Counted from the stretch's first letter, positions 27,901-38,773 are shown. The stretch: 64,000 nt of DNA from Hymenobacter roseosalivarius DSM 11622 (GCF_900176135.1 NZ_FWWW01000087.1:1-64000), one strand, 5' to 3'. Notes: generated by a model from the sequence alone, not told the origin. Numbers and translations: made by a program.

Positions 27901-29485
27901 CGTGACTTGGGCAAAAAACTGCTTGAAGTAGCTGGATAGGTGCTGGGGCTGATCAGACAATACCGCCAGCGGCACATCAACCCCCATCGAGCCAATAGGC
28001 TCTTTTCCCTCCACCGCCATCGGCGTAATGATGCTGTCAATATCCTCGCGGATGTAGCCAAAAACCTGGTGGTATTTGAACACCGACTCGGCCGACAGGT
28101 CGGTGAACATCTGGCGCGGCTCGGGCAGCTCTACCAGCCGAATCTGGTACTCGTTCAGCCACTGCCCGTACGGTTGCTGGCTGGCAGCCTGGATTTTCAG
28201 CTCCTCATCGGTAATAATTTGCCCCCCAACCGTATCGACCAGCAGCATTTTGCCGGGCTGCAAGCGGCCTTTCCGCACAATTTTGGAATCGGGAATGGGT
28301 AGTACGCCGGCCTCCGAGGCCACCAGTACCCGCCCATCATTGGTGACCACGTAGCGCAGGGGCCGCAACCCGTTGCGGTCGAGCATGGCCCCGATCATCT
28401 TGCCATCGGTAAAAAGCAAGGCCGCCGGGCCGTCCCAGGGGCCCATAAATGTGGCGTGGAACTCGTAGAACGCCTTTTTCAGCGGGTCCATTTGGGTGTT
28501 GCCGTCCCAGGCCTCGGGCACGAGCAGCATCATCACATGGGGCAGGGAGCGGCCCGAGTGCAGCAGAATTTCGGCGATGTTATCCAAGCAGGCCGAGTCC
28601 GACTGATTGTTGTCGATGACGGGCAGCAGCATGTCCATTTCCTCGGCCGAGAAATAGGGCGAGATAGGAGCGGAGCCCGGCATAAAACCAGTTCAGATTG
28701 CCCTGCAGCGTGTTTATTTCGCCATTGTGCGCCAGCAGCCGAAAGGGGTGAGCCAGCTTCCAGGATGGAAACGTATTCGTGGAAAAGCGCGAGTGCACCA
28801 TCCCGAACCCCGACGTGACGCGCGAATCGGACAGGTCGGGGAAGTAGTGGCGCACCTGATAGGTGGTCAGCTGGCCTTTGTACACGATAACCCGGTAGGA
28901 AAGCGACGCGAAGTAGAAGTCATCTGCCGCCTCCGGCACCGATTTCATAACCGTTTTCGTAATCAGCCGCCGCAGCACAAACAGCTTACGCTCAAATTCT
29001 TCGCTAGTGGTAATGCCGGTGGGCCGGGCCACGAAAACCTGCTCCATCACGGGCTCCGCCGCCAAAGCCGTTTGCCCGATACCCGCCGGATTCACTGGTA
29101 CCGGCCGATAGCCCAGCAGCTGCAAGCCCAGTTTTTCGGTTGTTGCATTAATAATAGAGCGGCAGGATTCGCGCTGGGGGGCATTTTTGGGCAAAAAAAC
29201 CATGCCTACCCCATAGCAGCCCGGCTCAGGTAGCCGAATGTTGAGGGCCGTACACTCTTCCAGGAAAAACCAGTGCGGCACCTGCAGCATTAAGCCGGCC
29301 CCATCACCTGAGTCGGAATCGCAGCCGCAGGCGCCGCGATGCTCCATGTTTTCCAACATGGTCAGCGCATCCGCAATCGTTTGGTGCGACTTATGGCCGT
29401 TGAGGGAAGTGATAAAACCGGTGCCGCATGCATCATGCTCAAATTCAGGACGATACAGGCCTTGCGAGTCAGTAGATTTCATCAC
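24973..29485 (-). pseudogene. gltB: Glutamate synthase, large (alpha) subunit, one-base frameshift
   Basis: Glutamine-dependent GOGAT subunit. Reading from 29485, the N-terminal class II amidotransferase domain is intact (nucleophile in HDACGTGF, MVHSRFSTNTFPSW, LLAHNGEINTLQGN) up to about 28668. The continuing homology (SPYFSAEEMDMLLPVIDNNQSD) is one frame over and runs to 24973. An extra base (A on + near 28666) restores an LRSISPYFS reading when removed. The downstream part is complete: FMN-binding barrel, 3Fe-4S motif CHLNTCPVGVA and C-terminal GXXGXXXG repeats. Total about 1,500 residues, normal for the family. Either a fresh pseudogene or a sequence error. Two separate polypeptides would not form the usual enzyme. 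Confidence 0.85.
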
Positions 29486-29625
29486 TGGAAAGAGGGCGTT
29501 AGGGTTCGGTCGTACTGCTCAGTTGGCGGTAGCACGCTGGGACTCAACAAGCAGCAATAAGTGGGTACGCAGCTTTACAAAGGATGAGATTGAAATCGCC
29601 CTCACCCCTTGAAAAGGTCTTCAGT

Positions 29626-29961
29626 TTACCACAGGCGGGTGTCGCTGACGCCAGGCGGAAGAGGTCGCAACTCGCTCAGACCCAGCACGCACCAGCCATC
29701 TTGCAGGCCGAAGGCACCGCCCTGCAGCACGTAGCTGATCCAGCGGGCCACCGAGCGGCCGCTGTAGGTTTCGCTTTCCGGCTCATACTCCTGCAATTGC
29801 ACGGCATCGCCCACCTGGTAGTTGCGGTCGTTTTCGCGCACATCAAAAGTCTTGGCACCCGACTGCACCGCCTCGAAACACGCCGGCCAGATTTTCAGCT
29901 CGTGAGTGCGGGTATGAGATAGAGCAGTTGGCTGATCTAGGATTATTATGTTGGAAATCAT
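29626..29961 (-). CDS. DUF3850 / ASCH-like domain protein
   Basis: A protein of about 111 residues from the ATG at 29961 (MISNIIIL). It contains the DUF3850 signature THELKIWPACFEAVQSGAKTF, then VRENDRNYQVGDAVQL and YSGRSVARWISYVLQ. The fold is related to ASCH/PUA-type RNA-binding domains and is often carried by phages and mobile regions. The frame is open upstream to 30048 without a better start. Role unknown. The 29962-30540 stretch upstream shows no convincing gene, only short AT-rich frames. Confidence 0.7.
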   Translation of the reverse strand: MISNIIILDQPTALSHTRTHELKIWPACFEAVQSGAKTFDVRENDRNYQVGDAVQLQEYEPESETYSGRSVARWISYVLQGGAFGLQDGWCVLGLSELRPLPPGVSDTRLW

Positions 29962-30542
29962 TGGGTTATCGTCAGAAGTGGTGGCGGGACGAGTACTAGC
30001 ATCGGCCCACCTGCTGGGTAGCCGGTAGGCCAGCGCCCAGCGGTACACCCAGCGTCGGCGCGCAGATCGTCTTTCTCAGGAAATACTACATGCCCACGCG
30101 AAGCACTTGACTTATACTCCAGATTAGTATAAGTATCTGGAAGTCAGTGTTAAAAAAATGTTGCCTTTTGGAAAAGGTCGAAAAAGAGAGAATGTTGGTA
30201 CCGTTGCCCAGCCCCATTATACAGAGGTCAAGCCCCGCCAATGGTCTGGTCCGCCTGCTCCCTGTCGCAGGCGAAATAATGAGCTGGCTGGGTGGGATGG
30301 CGGCGGCAACTCCAGGGCATATATTGGCTTAATATAAGAAATAAATCATTTAGAATTTATATCCTCCTTATTTAAAGTCTGTTCTAAAGGAGAACTAGTA
30401 TTAGGTACAAAAAGCCTGCAACACGAATATGTGGCAAAGTGTGCCATCAAACCTACAGGATTTATTAGCTCGCCTTTAAATAAAGTCAACATCGGCGGCG
30501 CTAACCATGCGGCGTAAAGAATACAAAGCACCCGGAAACACG
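29962..30542. other. Spacer with no supportable gene
   Basis: About 580 bases between the DUF3850 gene and the icd terminator. Short frames occur on both strands (for instance a 61-codon frame at 30346-30531) but none shows a recognisable domain, signal or start context. Base composition is mixed, with an AT-rich part from 30320. Confidence 0.4.
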
Positions 30543-30575
30543 AAAAAGCCCATCCCGTTACCGGATGGGCTTTTT
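30543..30575 (-). terminator. Rho-independent terminator of icd
   Basis: AAAAAGCCCATCC ... GGATGGGCTTTTT with a 7-nt loop, about 20 nt past the icd stop. Confidence 0.85.
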
Positions 30576-30595
30576 ACGGTACGCTTACGTCAGTC

Positions 30596-31828
30596 TTACT
30601 TGCCCAACTTAGCTTTCAGATTTTCGTCCAGCGCTTCCAGGAATTCCTCGGTGTAGAGGTAGTCCTTGCCGTGCGCTACCTTGTTGCCATGAATACAAAC
30701 GGCCAAATCCTTGGTCATTTTACCGCTTTCAACGGTTTCAATGCAGACCGTTTCCAGGGTTTTGCAGAAGTCGATCAGCTCCTGATTGCTATCCAGGATT
30801 CCCCGGAACTCCAGTCCGCGGGTCCAGGCGAAGATGGACGCAATGGGATTGGTAGAGGTTGGCTTGCCCGCCTGATGGTCGCGGTAGTGGCGAGTCACGG
30901 TTCCGTGGGCGGCTTCGGCCTCCATCACGGTGCCGTCTGGAGTCACTAACGTAGAGGTCATCAGGCCCAGCGACCCAAAACCCTGGGCTACGGTGTCGCT
31001 TTGCACGTCGCCATCATAGTTTTTGCAGGCCCAGACAAAGTTGCCATTCCACTTCAGAGCGGAGGCCACCATGTCATCAATCAGCCGATGCTCATAGGTA
31101 ATGCCCGCGGCCGTGAACTTAGCGCGGTAATCCTGCTCGTAGATCCCCTGGAAGATGTCCTTAAAACGCCCATCGTACTTTTTCAGGATGGTATTTTTAG
31201 TCGACAAGTACAGGGGCCAGCCTTTCATCAGGGCCTGATTGAAGCAGGCATGAGCAAACCCCCGGATAGATTCGTCCGTGTTGTACATGGCGAGTGCTAC
31301 CCCGTCACTCTTGAAGTTATATACTTCAAAAGACTGGGTTTCGCCCCCATCTTCCGGGGTAAAGGTGATAGTGAGCTTGCCTTTTCCTTTGGTCACGAAA
31401 TCAGTAGCCCGGTACTGGTCGCCGAAAGCATGGCGCCCGATGCAGATAGGAGCCGTCCAGTTAGGAACCAGGCGGGGCACGTTGCTCATCACGATGGGCT
31501 CACGGAAAACAGTGCCGTCCAGGATGTTGCGGATGGTGCCGTTTGGCGACTTCCACATCTGCTTCAGGTTAAACTCTTTTACGCGCTCCTCATCCGGCGT
31601 GATAGTGGCGCACTTAATGCCTACCCCATACTGGCGGATTGCATTAGCGGCGTCAATGGTAACCTGGTCGCTCGTTGCGTCGCGGTACTCAATTCCCAGG
31701 TCAAAGTACTTAATGTCCAGGTCGAGATAAGGCGTGATCAGCTTGTCCTTAATGAACTTCCAGATGATGCGCGTCATTTCGTCGCCATCAAGCTCCACGA
31801 CCGGGTTTGCTACTTTGATTTTTGTCAT
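30596..31828 (-). CDS. icd: NADP-dependent isocitrate dehydrogenase, eukaryotic-type
   Basis: TCA-cycle enzyme forming 2-oxoglutarate and NADPH, the carbon acceptor used by glutamate synthase. 410 residues, matching the homodimeric eukaryotic-like IDH subfamily. Motifs: [14 protein letters not shown], substrate loop SPNGTIRN, metal-binding YDGDVQSD and the cofactor segment [17 protein letters not shown]. Monocistronic with its own terminator. Confidence 0.93.
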   Translation of the reverse strand: MTKIKVANPVVELDGDEMTRIIWKFIKDKLITPYLDLDIKYFDLGIEYRDATSDQVTIDAANAIRQYGVGIKCATITPDEERVKEFNLKQMWKSPNGTIRNILDGTVFREPIVMSNVPRLVPNWTAPICIGRHAFGDQYRATDFVTKGKGKLTITFTPEDGGETQSFEVYNFKSDGVALAMYNTDESIRGFAHACFNQALMKGWPLYLSTKNTILKKYDGRFKDIFQGIYEQDYRAKFTAAGITYEHRLIDDMVASALKWNGNFVWACKNYDGDVQSDTVAQGFGSLGLMTSTLVTPDGTVMEAEAAHGTVTRHYRDHQAGKPTSTNPIASIFAWTRGLEFRGILDSNQELIDFCKTLETVCIETVESGKMTKDLAVCIHGNKVAHGKDYLYTEEFLEALDENLKAKLGK

Positions 31829-32055
31829 TTCCTCAGGGGACAGATGATGAATGTTCTTTCTCTTACTGTGTAGCCCGAAGATACGGACCCACTCTGATCT
31901 TGTTCAGCCCCCAATATTGCGACAGAGCACCGGAATGCCAAACTTCTGTGGCTCGCTAAGACTACGGCTCCGACGTTGGAAAAACGTATAGAGCGAGATA
32001 TTGCTGGTATGCAGTAAATAGAGATTTTTTCTTGATAGTTGTGTCGTAACAAAGC

Positions 32056-32099
32056 AAAAAGCCCACTAATCGACTGATATACAGTTAATTAGTGGGCTT
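32056..32099 (-). terminator. Terminator downstream of tRNA-Glu
   Basis: On the minus strand, AAGCCCACTAAT pairs with ATTAGTGGGCTT, followed by a T-run. It begins about 6 nt after the tRNA 3' end. Confidence 0.75.
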
Positions 32100-32105
32100 G
32101 CAATG

Positions 32106-32177
32106 TAGTCCGTAGGGGAATCGAACCCCTGTTGGTAGAATGAAAATCTACTGTCCTAACCCCTAGACGAACGGACC
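32106..32177 (-). tRNA. tRNA-Glu (anticodon TTC)
   Basis: Cloverleaf on the minus strand: acceptor GGTCCGT with ACGGACT, D arm around CTAGGGGTTAGGAC, anticodon stem GTAGA / TCTAC with loop TTTTCAT (anticodon TTC), and T arm AGGGGTTCGATTCCCCT. No encoded CCA. It stands alone between icd and gap, both at some distance. Confidence 0.93.
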
Positions 32178-32390
32178 AGATGATGTGCCTTACTCGTTTT
32201 TAGTGGTGCAAAGATAAGGCAGAGATAATTCAGCGCAATACGTAGGGTCAAAAAAAATGGCCCCCAGCAGTAAATGGGCTGACTTTCAGGAGGAAATTCT
32301 TTTCGCGGGGGGCATTTTTAAACCTGAAAGCCCGTCGGGAGCGGCCAGAAACCGTAAGAGTAGTTGCAAAGCAGAAGGCTTACTAGCCGA

Positions 32391-32422
32391 TTTGGCTATA
32401 TTCCCCTAGCCCTGTACCTTCG
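32391..32422 (+). promoter_or_regulatory. Predicted gap promoter (-33 TTTG, -7 TACCTTCG)
   Basis: TTTG at 32391-32394, 20-nt spacer, TACCTTCG at 32415-32422. Good agreement with the Bacteroidetes consensus TTTG / TAnnTTTG. It leaves a leader of about 55 nt before the gap ATG. The rest of the 32178-32390 spacer holds no gene, only a GGGGGGCATTTTT word at 32307. Confidence 0.6.
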
Positions 32423-32458
32423 CTCCGCGTTTCCACCCGGCCCTCGTGGTCTACTTAA

Positions 32459-33493
<1,035 letters not shown>

Positions 33494-33517
33494 CGCTTAT
33501 TGTATTGCTTTCTAGTG

Positions 33518-33546
33518 AAAAGCCTGCCCGCTTTGGGCGGGCTTTT
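33518..33546 (+). terminator. Rho-independent terminator of gap
   Basis: AAAAGCCTGCCC pairs with GGGCGGGCTTTT (one wobble), 5-nt loop, about 25 nt after the gap stop. Confidence 0.85.
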
Positions 33547-33681
33547 CTGTTGGTAAATTGAAGCAACTGGGGGGCTTTTTCGATTGTTTTAACCATTGTA
33601 GAAACGCGACGTTTTACGTCCTGCCGCTCCTGCTTACTCCACTACTCAACCTTGCGCTTCGCAACGCGTTTCTATCCATCT

Positions 33682-34560
33682 ATGCCCGCCAAGCCGCGTA
33701 TCTGTTTTATTCTGAATCCTGCTTCCGGCACTAGTCGTCAGCAGGATGTGCCGGCCCTTATTGAGCGCTACCTCGACCATTCCGCCGTTGACCACGCCCT
33801 GCGCCTGACGGCCTACGCTGGCCACGCGGAGGAACTAGCCCGCACCGCTGCCGCAGATGGGTTTCGCACGGTGGTGGCAGTGGGGGGCGATGGTACAGTA
33901 AACGAGGTAGGACGCGGTCTGCTGGGTACGAATGCCGCTATGGGCATTCTGCCGCGGGGCTCCGGCAATGGCCTGGCCCGCCATCTGGAGGTGCCATTGG
34001 CGCTACCTGCCGCTATTAGTCGGATGAGTCAGCCCGAGTTTCAGCGCATGGATGTGGGCCGGATCAATGGCCACCCTTTTTTTTGCACGGCCGGGCTGGG
34101 ATTTGATGCCCACGTAAGCAAGTGCTTCGCCACGGCCGGCACCCGCGGCCTGGCCACCTACGTGCGCGTGGCACTGCGCGAGTACCGAACTTTTCAGCCC
34201 AAGCCTATTACGGTTACGCTCAACAACCGCACGCTGGCCACCGATTGCTACGTGCTGGCCTTTGCCAATGCCGGGCAGTACGGCAACAACGCCTATATTG
34301 CCCCGCGCGCCGACATTCGCGACGGGCTGCTGGACGTGTGCCTGATTGATGCGTTGCCCTTGCGTCGCGCCGTACGCGTGGCCCTCGGCCTGGCCCTGGG
34401 CGATTTGCCACAGTCGGGGGCGGCGGTGTATCATACCTCGCGGCACATATTGGTGGAGGCCGAAGCGCCCCTGGGCTTTCATGTGGATGGCGACTACGCG
34501 GGCGAGGCCACTAGCTTTGAAATTGAATTGCTGCCCCTGGCTCTGGAGGTAGCCGTATGA
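33682..34560 (+). CDS. YegS/BmrU-like lipid kinase (diacylglycerol kinase catalytic domain)
   Basis: Predicted ATP-dependent lipid kinase of 292 residues. Motifs of the NAD/DAG kinase fold: FILNPASGTS, VAVGGDGTVNEVGRGLLG, LPRGSGNGLARHL. I take the ATG at 33682 (MPAKPRICF). The frame extends 10 codons upstream to 33652 through a GTAGAAACGCG-type repeat region. The lipid substrate cannot be told from sequence. Confidence 0.85.
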   Translation: MPAKPRICFILNPASGTSRQQDVPALIERYLDHSAVDHALRLTAYAGHAEELARTAAADGFRTVVAVGGDGTVNEVGRGLLGTNAAMGILPRGSGNGLARHLEVPLALPAAISRMSQPEFQRMDVGRINGHPFFCTAGLGFDAHVSKCFATAGTRGLATYVRVALREYRTFQPKPITVTLNNRTLATDCYVLAFANAGQYGNNAYIAPRADIRDGLLDVCLIDALPLRRAVRVALGLALGDLPQSGAAVYHTSRHILVEAEAPLGFHVDGDYAGEATSFEIELLPLALEVAV

Positions 34561-34645
34561 GATAGTGAAGTGGTGAGATGATGAAATGGTGGGTTTGACG
34601 TTCAATCTTGCGCAAACCGAACGTCAAACTCACCACTCACTATCT
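34561..34645. repeat. Inverted repeat before the SUI1-like gene
   Basis: GTTTGACGTTC (34593-34603) pairs with GAACGTCAAAC (34619-34629), and the outer GATAGTG...AGTGGTGAG pairs with CACCACTcACTATC. It fills most of the gap after the lipid kinase. Confidence 0.65.
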
Positions 34646-34667
34646 CACAACTTTACAACTTCACCAC

Positions 34668-35015
34668 ATGAAAGCTGACAAAAACCGGCGCGGCCGCGAG
34701 GGAGTGGTGTATTCCACTAACTCCGACTTCTCTTACCAGCACGCCGACGAAGAGTCGGTGGTAACCCTGCCGCCCCAGCAGCAAAACCTGCGCGTACACC
34801 TCGACCGCAAAAGTGGGGGCAAGCAAGTAACGCTCATCACTGGCTTCGTGGGGCAGGATGCTGACTTGCAAACGCTGGCGAAGCTGCTCAAAACCAAATG
34901 CGGCGTAGGGGGCAACGCCAAAGACGGCGACATACTCATCCAGGGTGACTTCCGCGACAAAGTGATGGGCGTACTGCTCGATCAGGGCTATAAAGCGAAG
35001 AAAGCGGGCGGCTAG
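34668..35015 (+). CDS. SUI1/eIF1-like translation initiation factor (YciH family)
   Basis: A 115-residue SUI1 domain protein, related to eukaryotic eIF1 and bacterial YciH, which bind the small ribosomal subunit and influence start-codon fidelity. The domain runs from [19 protein letters not shown] to [13 protein letters not shown], with the basic tail KAKKAGG. I use the ATG at 34668 (MKADKNRR). The longer frame to 34608 is encoded by repeat sequence. Confidence 0.85.
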   Translation: MKADKNRRGREGVVYSTNSDFSYQHADEESVVTLPPQQQNLRVHLDRKSGGKQVTLITGFVGQDADLQTLAKLLKTKCGVGGNAKDGDILIQGDFRDKVMGVLLDQGYKAKKAGG

Positions 35016-35108
35016 TCTGGTGGTAAAAGCGTATGTAGCAGTATTCGGCGTAGATTCTTGCTCTTAACAACTGTGCTTCACTAGTGCAGCCACCTTTTGT
35101 TGTCATAA

Positions 35109-35513
35109 ATGGAAGCGGTAAACCCACGCGAATTAGCCGAAAGCGGCATTATCAACGCCGTGCAGTGGCTGAAGCTGGGGGTCGAAACCGTAGGGGCGTT
35201 CATCATTGCCTTGGGCATCGGAGTAGCGGGCTGGCTGCTGATAAAGGCACTGGTACAGCGTCGTACGGCTAATTTTACGGCTATTCGCCTGACGCTTGCC
35301 CGCTACCTGGCCCTGGCCCTGGAGTTCCAGTTAGGCGCTGATATTCTCTCCACGGCTATTGCCCCCAGCTGGCAGCAAATTGGGCAGCTCGGCGCCATTG
35401 CTGTTATCCGAACAGGCCTCAATTATTTTCTGACCAAGGAAATGAAGGAAGAGGAACGCCAAAGCGCCGAACAATCGGTGACGGAGCGAGCGCACCAAGC
35501 CCCTGAAAACTAG
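35109..35513 (+). CDS. DUF1622 family membrane protein
   Basis: 134 residues with two or three predicted membrane helices (VGAFIIALGIGVAGWLLIKAL; LGAIAVIRTGLNYFL) and the family core LARYLALALEFQLGADILSTAIAPSW. Function unknown. It converges with kdsB. The spacer to kdsB contains a degenerate GTAGAGACACG / GTCTCGACAC inverted repeat at about 35528-35637. Confidence 0.82.
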   Translation: MEAVNPRELAESGIINAVQWLKLGVETVGAFIIALGIGVAGWLLIKALVQRRTANFTAIRLTLARYLALALEFQLGADILSTAIAPSWQQIGQLGAIAVIRTGLNYFLTKEMKEEERQSAEQSVTERAHQAPEN

Positions 35514-35648
35514 GATAAATAGAAGGGTGTAGAGACACGTATTCGTGGCTCCTCTCCTCGTTGCTGCCGTTGTTCAACAGGACGCCCTTAATCGGTCGTT
35601 CCACGATTGAGGTGGGAATACGCGTCTCGACACCGTTCTGACGAAACA

Positions 35649-36401
35649 TTATTCACTTCCCGCCAGCCTCTTTCTGGCCCGCTCCACATCCTCGGGCGTA
35701 TCAATACCGATGGTTTCCAGCTCCGTTTCCGCCGTCAGAATGCGGTAGCCGTTCTCCAGCCACCGCAGCTGCTCCAGGCTTTCGGCTTGCTCCAGCCAGG
35801 AAGGCGACAGCTTCGTGATAGCGGCCAGCACATCGGGGCGGTAGGCATACAGGCCAATGTGGCGCAGATAGCGGTGATGCGCAAGCCACTGGGCGGGTTC
35901 AGCCTGGCGCTGATAGGGCAGGGGATGACGGCTGAAATACAACGCGTGACTTGTAGTATCGAGCACTACTTTGGGCAAGTGCGGACTAAATAACTCCTCT
36001 TCACTGAGCACCGGTTTGACCAGGGTGACAAGCTGGGGGGGCTTTTCAGCGCCAAAAAGTGCTACAAGCGCATCAATTTGGGCGGGGTGAATAAAGGGCT
36101 CATCGCCTTGAATGTTAATGATGCAATCTGCTGCCTCGCCAAGCTGCTGGTAAGCATCGAACACGCGGTCAGTGCCGCTCGGATGCTCGGGCGAAGTAAG
36201 CACCGCCTCACCGCCAAAACCGCGCACGTGCTCCAGAATACGCTCATCATCAGTCGCTACTACCACACGCTGCAACTGAGCCTGCCGGGCCTGCTCCACT
36301 ACTCGTTGAATCATGGATTTGCCCCCCAGATCAACCAATGGCTTGCCGGGCAGGCGAGTAGAAGCGTAGCGGGCGGGAATAATACCAATGGCGTGGACCA
36401 T
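35649..36401 (-). CDS. kdsB: 3-deoxy-manno-octulosonate cytidylyltransferase (CMP-KDO synthetase)
   Basis: Activates KDO as CMP-KDO for lipopolysaccharide inner-core synthesis, so the cell has a Gram-negative outer membrane. 250 residues from the ATG at 36401: IGIIPARYASTRLPGKPL, VATDDERI, SGTDRVFDAYQQL and INIQGDEPFI. A longer frame to 36488 gives a non-homologous N terminus. An in-frame G7CTTTT word at 36028 encodes EKPPQL. Confidence 0.94.
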   Translation of the reverse strand: MVHAIGIIPARYASTRLPGKPLVDLGGKSMIQRVVEQARQAQLQRVVVATDDERILEHVRGFGGEAVLTSPEHPSGTDRVFDAYQQLGEAADCIINIQGDEPFIHPAQIDALVALFGAEKPPQLVTLVKPVLSEEELFSPHLPKVVLDTTSHALYFSRHPLPYQRQAEPAQWLAHHRYLRHIGLYAYRPDVLAAITKLSPSWLEQAESLEQLRWLENGYRILTAETELETIGIDTPEDVERARKRLAGSE

Positions 36402-36582
36402 AAAAAAGAGAATTATTGAAGCGGAATAGAAGCTGGGGGGCTTTTTTGCAAAGAACAGTGAAAACCATGAATCACTTTGTGCTCTCATAAAACACTTGGC
36501 TTAGCTGGCCAATAAATGCAACCCGACCACGTTGGGTACAGGTGGCGTATCAAATGCCATTCAACCCAGCGGAAGTGGCCGT

Positions 36583-36617
36583 TTTGGGACTCAGCCGGGA
36601 TTATTTTTTATCTTTCG
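36583..36617 (+). promoter_or_regulatory. Predicted promoter of the LysM gene
   Basis: TTTG at 36583-36586, 22-nt spacer, TATCTTTC at 36609-36616, about 70 nt before the ATG. The spacer is slightly longer than usual. Confidence 0.4.
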
Positions 36618-36686
36618 GCGCTTTTAAATTTCCCCCAAGCTGCCCCGCCCGATTTTGGGGCCACTCGTTTTTCGCGAACTGCTCGT

Positions 36687-37718
36687 ATGACCCGTTTTTT
36701 GTCGCTGCTGCCCGCGTTTGTTCTCGCTGGCTTCGCTGCCACCGCCGCGCCCCGGCCTGCTCTCCCGCCCGATTCTATTGGAGTTGAGTACCGCAACAAT
36801 AAGATGTTTATTAAGCACCGCGTGGTGGCTGGTGAAACCCTTTATGGCCTTTCGCGGCGCTATGCGGTGCCCGTTGAGCAAATCGTGGAAACTAATTCTA
36901 CCCTCAAAGGAGCCCTCATAACAGGTCAGGTGGTGCTGGTGCCCCGCACGCGGGTAGTAATGATAACGCCCGCGTCAACTGGCAACGCTGCAACGCGACC
37001 ATCAGAGCCCGCCAACACGGCCGCCGCGGCCCGCTCACTACCTACTGATAACAATGGCAACCGCGTGTACACCGTGCAGAAAGGGCAAACGCTGTACGCC
37101 GTGGCGCGCCTCTTTCAACTTCCGCCCGCTGACCTGGCACGTTTTAACGGGCTGCCTGCTACGACCGGTGTAAAAGTTGGTCAGCGCCTGATTATTGTGC
37201 CCGCAGGCGCGCCCAAGTCGCCCGCCACGGCCTCGGCAACGGTGGCTGCGCCGCCCGTAGCGCCCGTTGAAACGCCTGCTCCTGCTACTCCCGCGCCCAC
37301 ATCGGCGCCAGTTGCTACTGTACCCAAGCCAGTTGTGACGCCTCCGGCACCCGTACGGCCGACTTCGAGCCCAACGAACACGAAAGATTCTGTTCGCGCT
37401 CCGGCCCCGCCAGCCGAGGAACGTGTTCCTGAGCGGGCCAGCGAAATAGTGCGCCGCGTAACCGAAAGCGGCTTGGCAACCAAAATTGAAGGGACGGGTA
37501 CCGATAAATATCTGGCCTTGCACAAAACGGCTGCGGTTGGCACCATCATGCAGGTGCGCAACATCATGAACGGGCAGTCGGTGTATGTGCGTGTGATTGG
37601 TCAACTGCCTGATACCGGCGAAAACAGTAATATTCTGGTGCGCCTGTCGCCCCGTGCTGTGCAGCGCCTCTCCACACCCGATAACCGCTTTCGGGTCGAA
37701 ACTTCTTACGTGCCATAA
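36687..37718 (+). CDS. Secreted LysM protein with C-terminal double-psi beta-barrel-like domain
   Basis: A 343-residue exported peptidoglycan-associated protein. Signal peptide MTRFLSLLPAFVLAGFAATA, then LysM 1 (HRVVAGETLYGLSRRYAVP), LysM 2 (YTVQKGQTLYAVARLFQLP), a long Pro/Ala/Thr linker, and a C-terminal segment (EGTGTDKYLALHKTAAVGT, VRNIMNGQSVYVRVIG, VRLSPRAVQRL) resembling RlpA-like barrels. Probably binds cell-wall glycan. Lytic activity is uncertain because the RlpA catalytic residues cannot be confirmed. The ATG at 36687 gives the signal peptide; the upstream open frame is not coding-like. Confidence 0.8.
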   Translation: MTRFLSLLPAFVLAGFAATAAPRPALPPDSIGVEYRNNKMFIKHRVVAGETLYGLSRRYAVPVEQIVETNSTLKGALITGQVVLVPRTRVVMITPASTGNAATRPSEPANTAAAARSLPTDNNGNRVYTVQKGQTLYAVARLFQLPPADLARFNGLPATTGVKVGQRLIIVPAGAPKSPATASATVAAPPVAPVETPAPATPAPTSAPVATVPKPVVTPPAPVRPTSSPTNTKDSVRAPAPPAEERVPERASEIVRRVTESGLATKIEGTGTDKYLALHKTAAVGTIMQVRNIMNGQSVYVRVIGQLPDTGENSNILVRLSPRAVQRLSTPDNRFRVETSYVP

Positions 37719-37730
37719 CAAACTGGAAAC

Positions 37731-37790
37731 TAAGGGCTAAAAGCTAGTTCCCCTCCTCAGCTGAGGAGGGGAACTAGCTTTTAGCCCTTA
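37731..37790. repeat. Perfect 60-bp palindrome
   Basis: Two 30-nt arms with no spacer (TAAGGGCTAAAAGC ... CTCAG|CTGAG ... TAGCCCTTA), between two + strand genes. It could form a cruciform or terminate the LysM gene, although there is no clean T-tract. Confidence 0.85.
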
Positions 37791-37803
37791 ACCTTTAGCT
37801 CCT

Positions 37804-38565
37804 GTGAATCACGCGCAGCTCCGGCAGTTTCTCGACCGCCACCACGACCGCTACAACCGGCCGGCCTTTATTACTAATGACCCAATCAGTATTCCGCACC
37901 GTTTTTCCCAGCGTCAGGATGTGGAAATCAGCGGGCTGTTCGCGGCCCTGCTGGCCTGGGGACGTCGCCCGACCATTATCAGCAAGTGCCACGAGCTGAT
38001 GCGCCGCATGGACGACGCGCCCTATCAGTTCATTACCCAACACTCCGACGACGATTTGAAGAAGCTGCTGGGCTTCTGCCACCGCACCTTCTGCGACACC
38101 GACCTGCTGTATTTCGTGCATTGGCTGCGCTGGTATTATGCCAGCCATGATACGCTGGAAGATGCTTTTTTGCAGGGTAATACCCAGCGCGAACGACTCG
38201 AAAACTTTCACACGCTGTTCTTTAGCCTGCCCGATGCCCCCCAGCGCACCCGCAAACATGTGGCTACGCCCGCTCGCGGTTCGGCCTGCAAACGCGTGAA
38301 TATGTACCTGCGCTGGCTCGTGCGCCGCGACGACCGAGGCGTGGATTTCGGCCTCTGGACGCGCCTGCCCATGGCCGATCTGATATGCCCCTGCGATGTG
38401 CATGTGGAGCGTGTTGCCCGCGGCCTGGGCCTGCTCACGCGCCGCCTAGTCGATTGGGTCGCAGCCGAGGAATTGACCGCCCACCTCCGCGATTTTGCCC
38501 CCCACGACCCCGTGAAGTACGATTTCTCTTTGTTTGGGCTAGGTGTGGAGCAAAAGCTACTCTGA
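37804..38565 (+). CDS. TIGR02757 (DUF2400) family protein
   Basis: 253-residue soluble protein of a conserved Bacteroidetes family of unknown function. Core: DPISIPHRFSQRQDVEISGL, AAWGRR-like LLAWGRRPTII, MYLRWLVRRDD, GVDFGLW and HVERVARGLGLL. Starts at GTG 37804, right after the 60-bp palindrome. GCCCCCCAG at 38235 encodes DAPQRT. Confidence 0.82.
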   Translation: MNHAQLRQFLDRHHDRYNRPAFITNDPISIPHRFSQRQDVEISGLFAALLAWGRRPTIISKCHELMRRMDDAPYQFITQHSDDDLKKLLGFCHRTFCDTDLLYFVHWLRWYYASHDTLEDAFLQGNTQRERLENFHTLFFSLPDAPQRTRKHVATPARGSACKRVNMYLRWLVRRDDRGVDFGLWTRLPMADLICPCDVHVERVARGLGLLTRRLVDWVAAEELTAHLRDFAPHDPVKYDFSLFGLGVEQKLL

Positions 38566-38773
38566 TCTTTGCTTACTTACTGTATTGTTGTCTAGCCGGT
38601 TTTTACTGAAGTACTTCCCAACACCAGCATAGCAGAGTGTAGCTATGGGTCAACTAGAATGATTCGCAGCTGCGCGCTACAAGTTCAGTCAATAGGTTGT
38701 CGGTCACTTCCATTCGTGAGGATGAAGTCAAGTTGGCTAGCCAAAGACTGCGTTAGCGGTAGAGTAAAAAAAA

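Noticed and set aside
28655-28680. Programmed frameshift in gltB
   Set aside because: No heptameric slip site or downstream structure is evident; GltB is not known to use frameshifting.
30346-30531. Possible 61-residue protein on the minus strand
   Set aside because: No start context, homology or terminator; similar frames are expected by chance.
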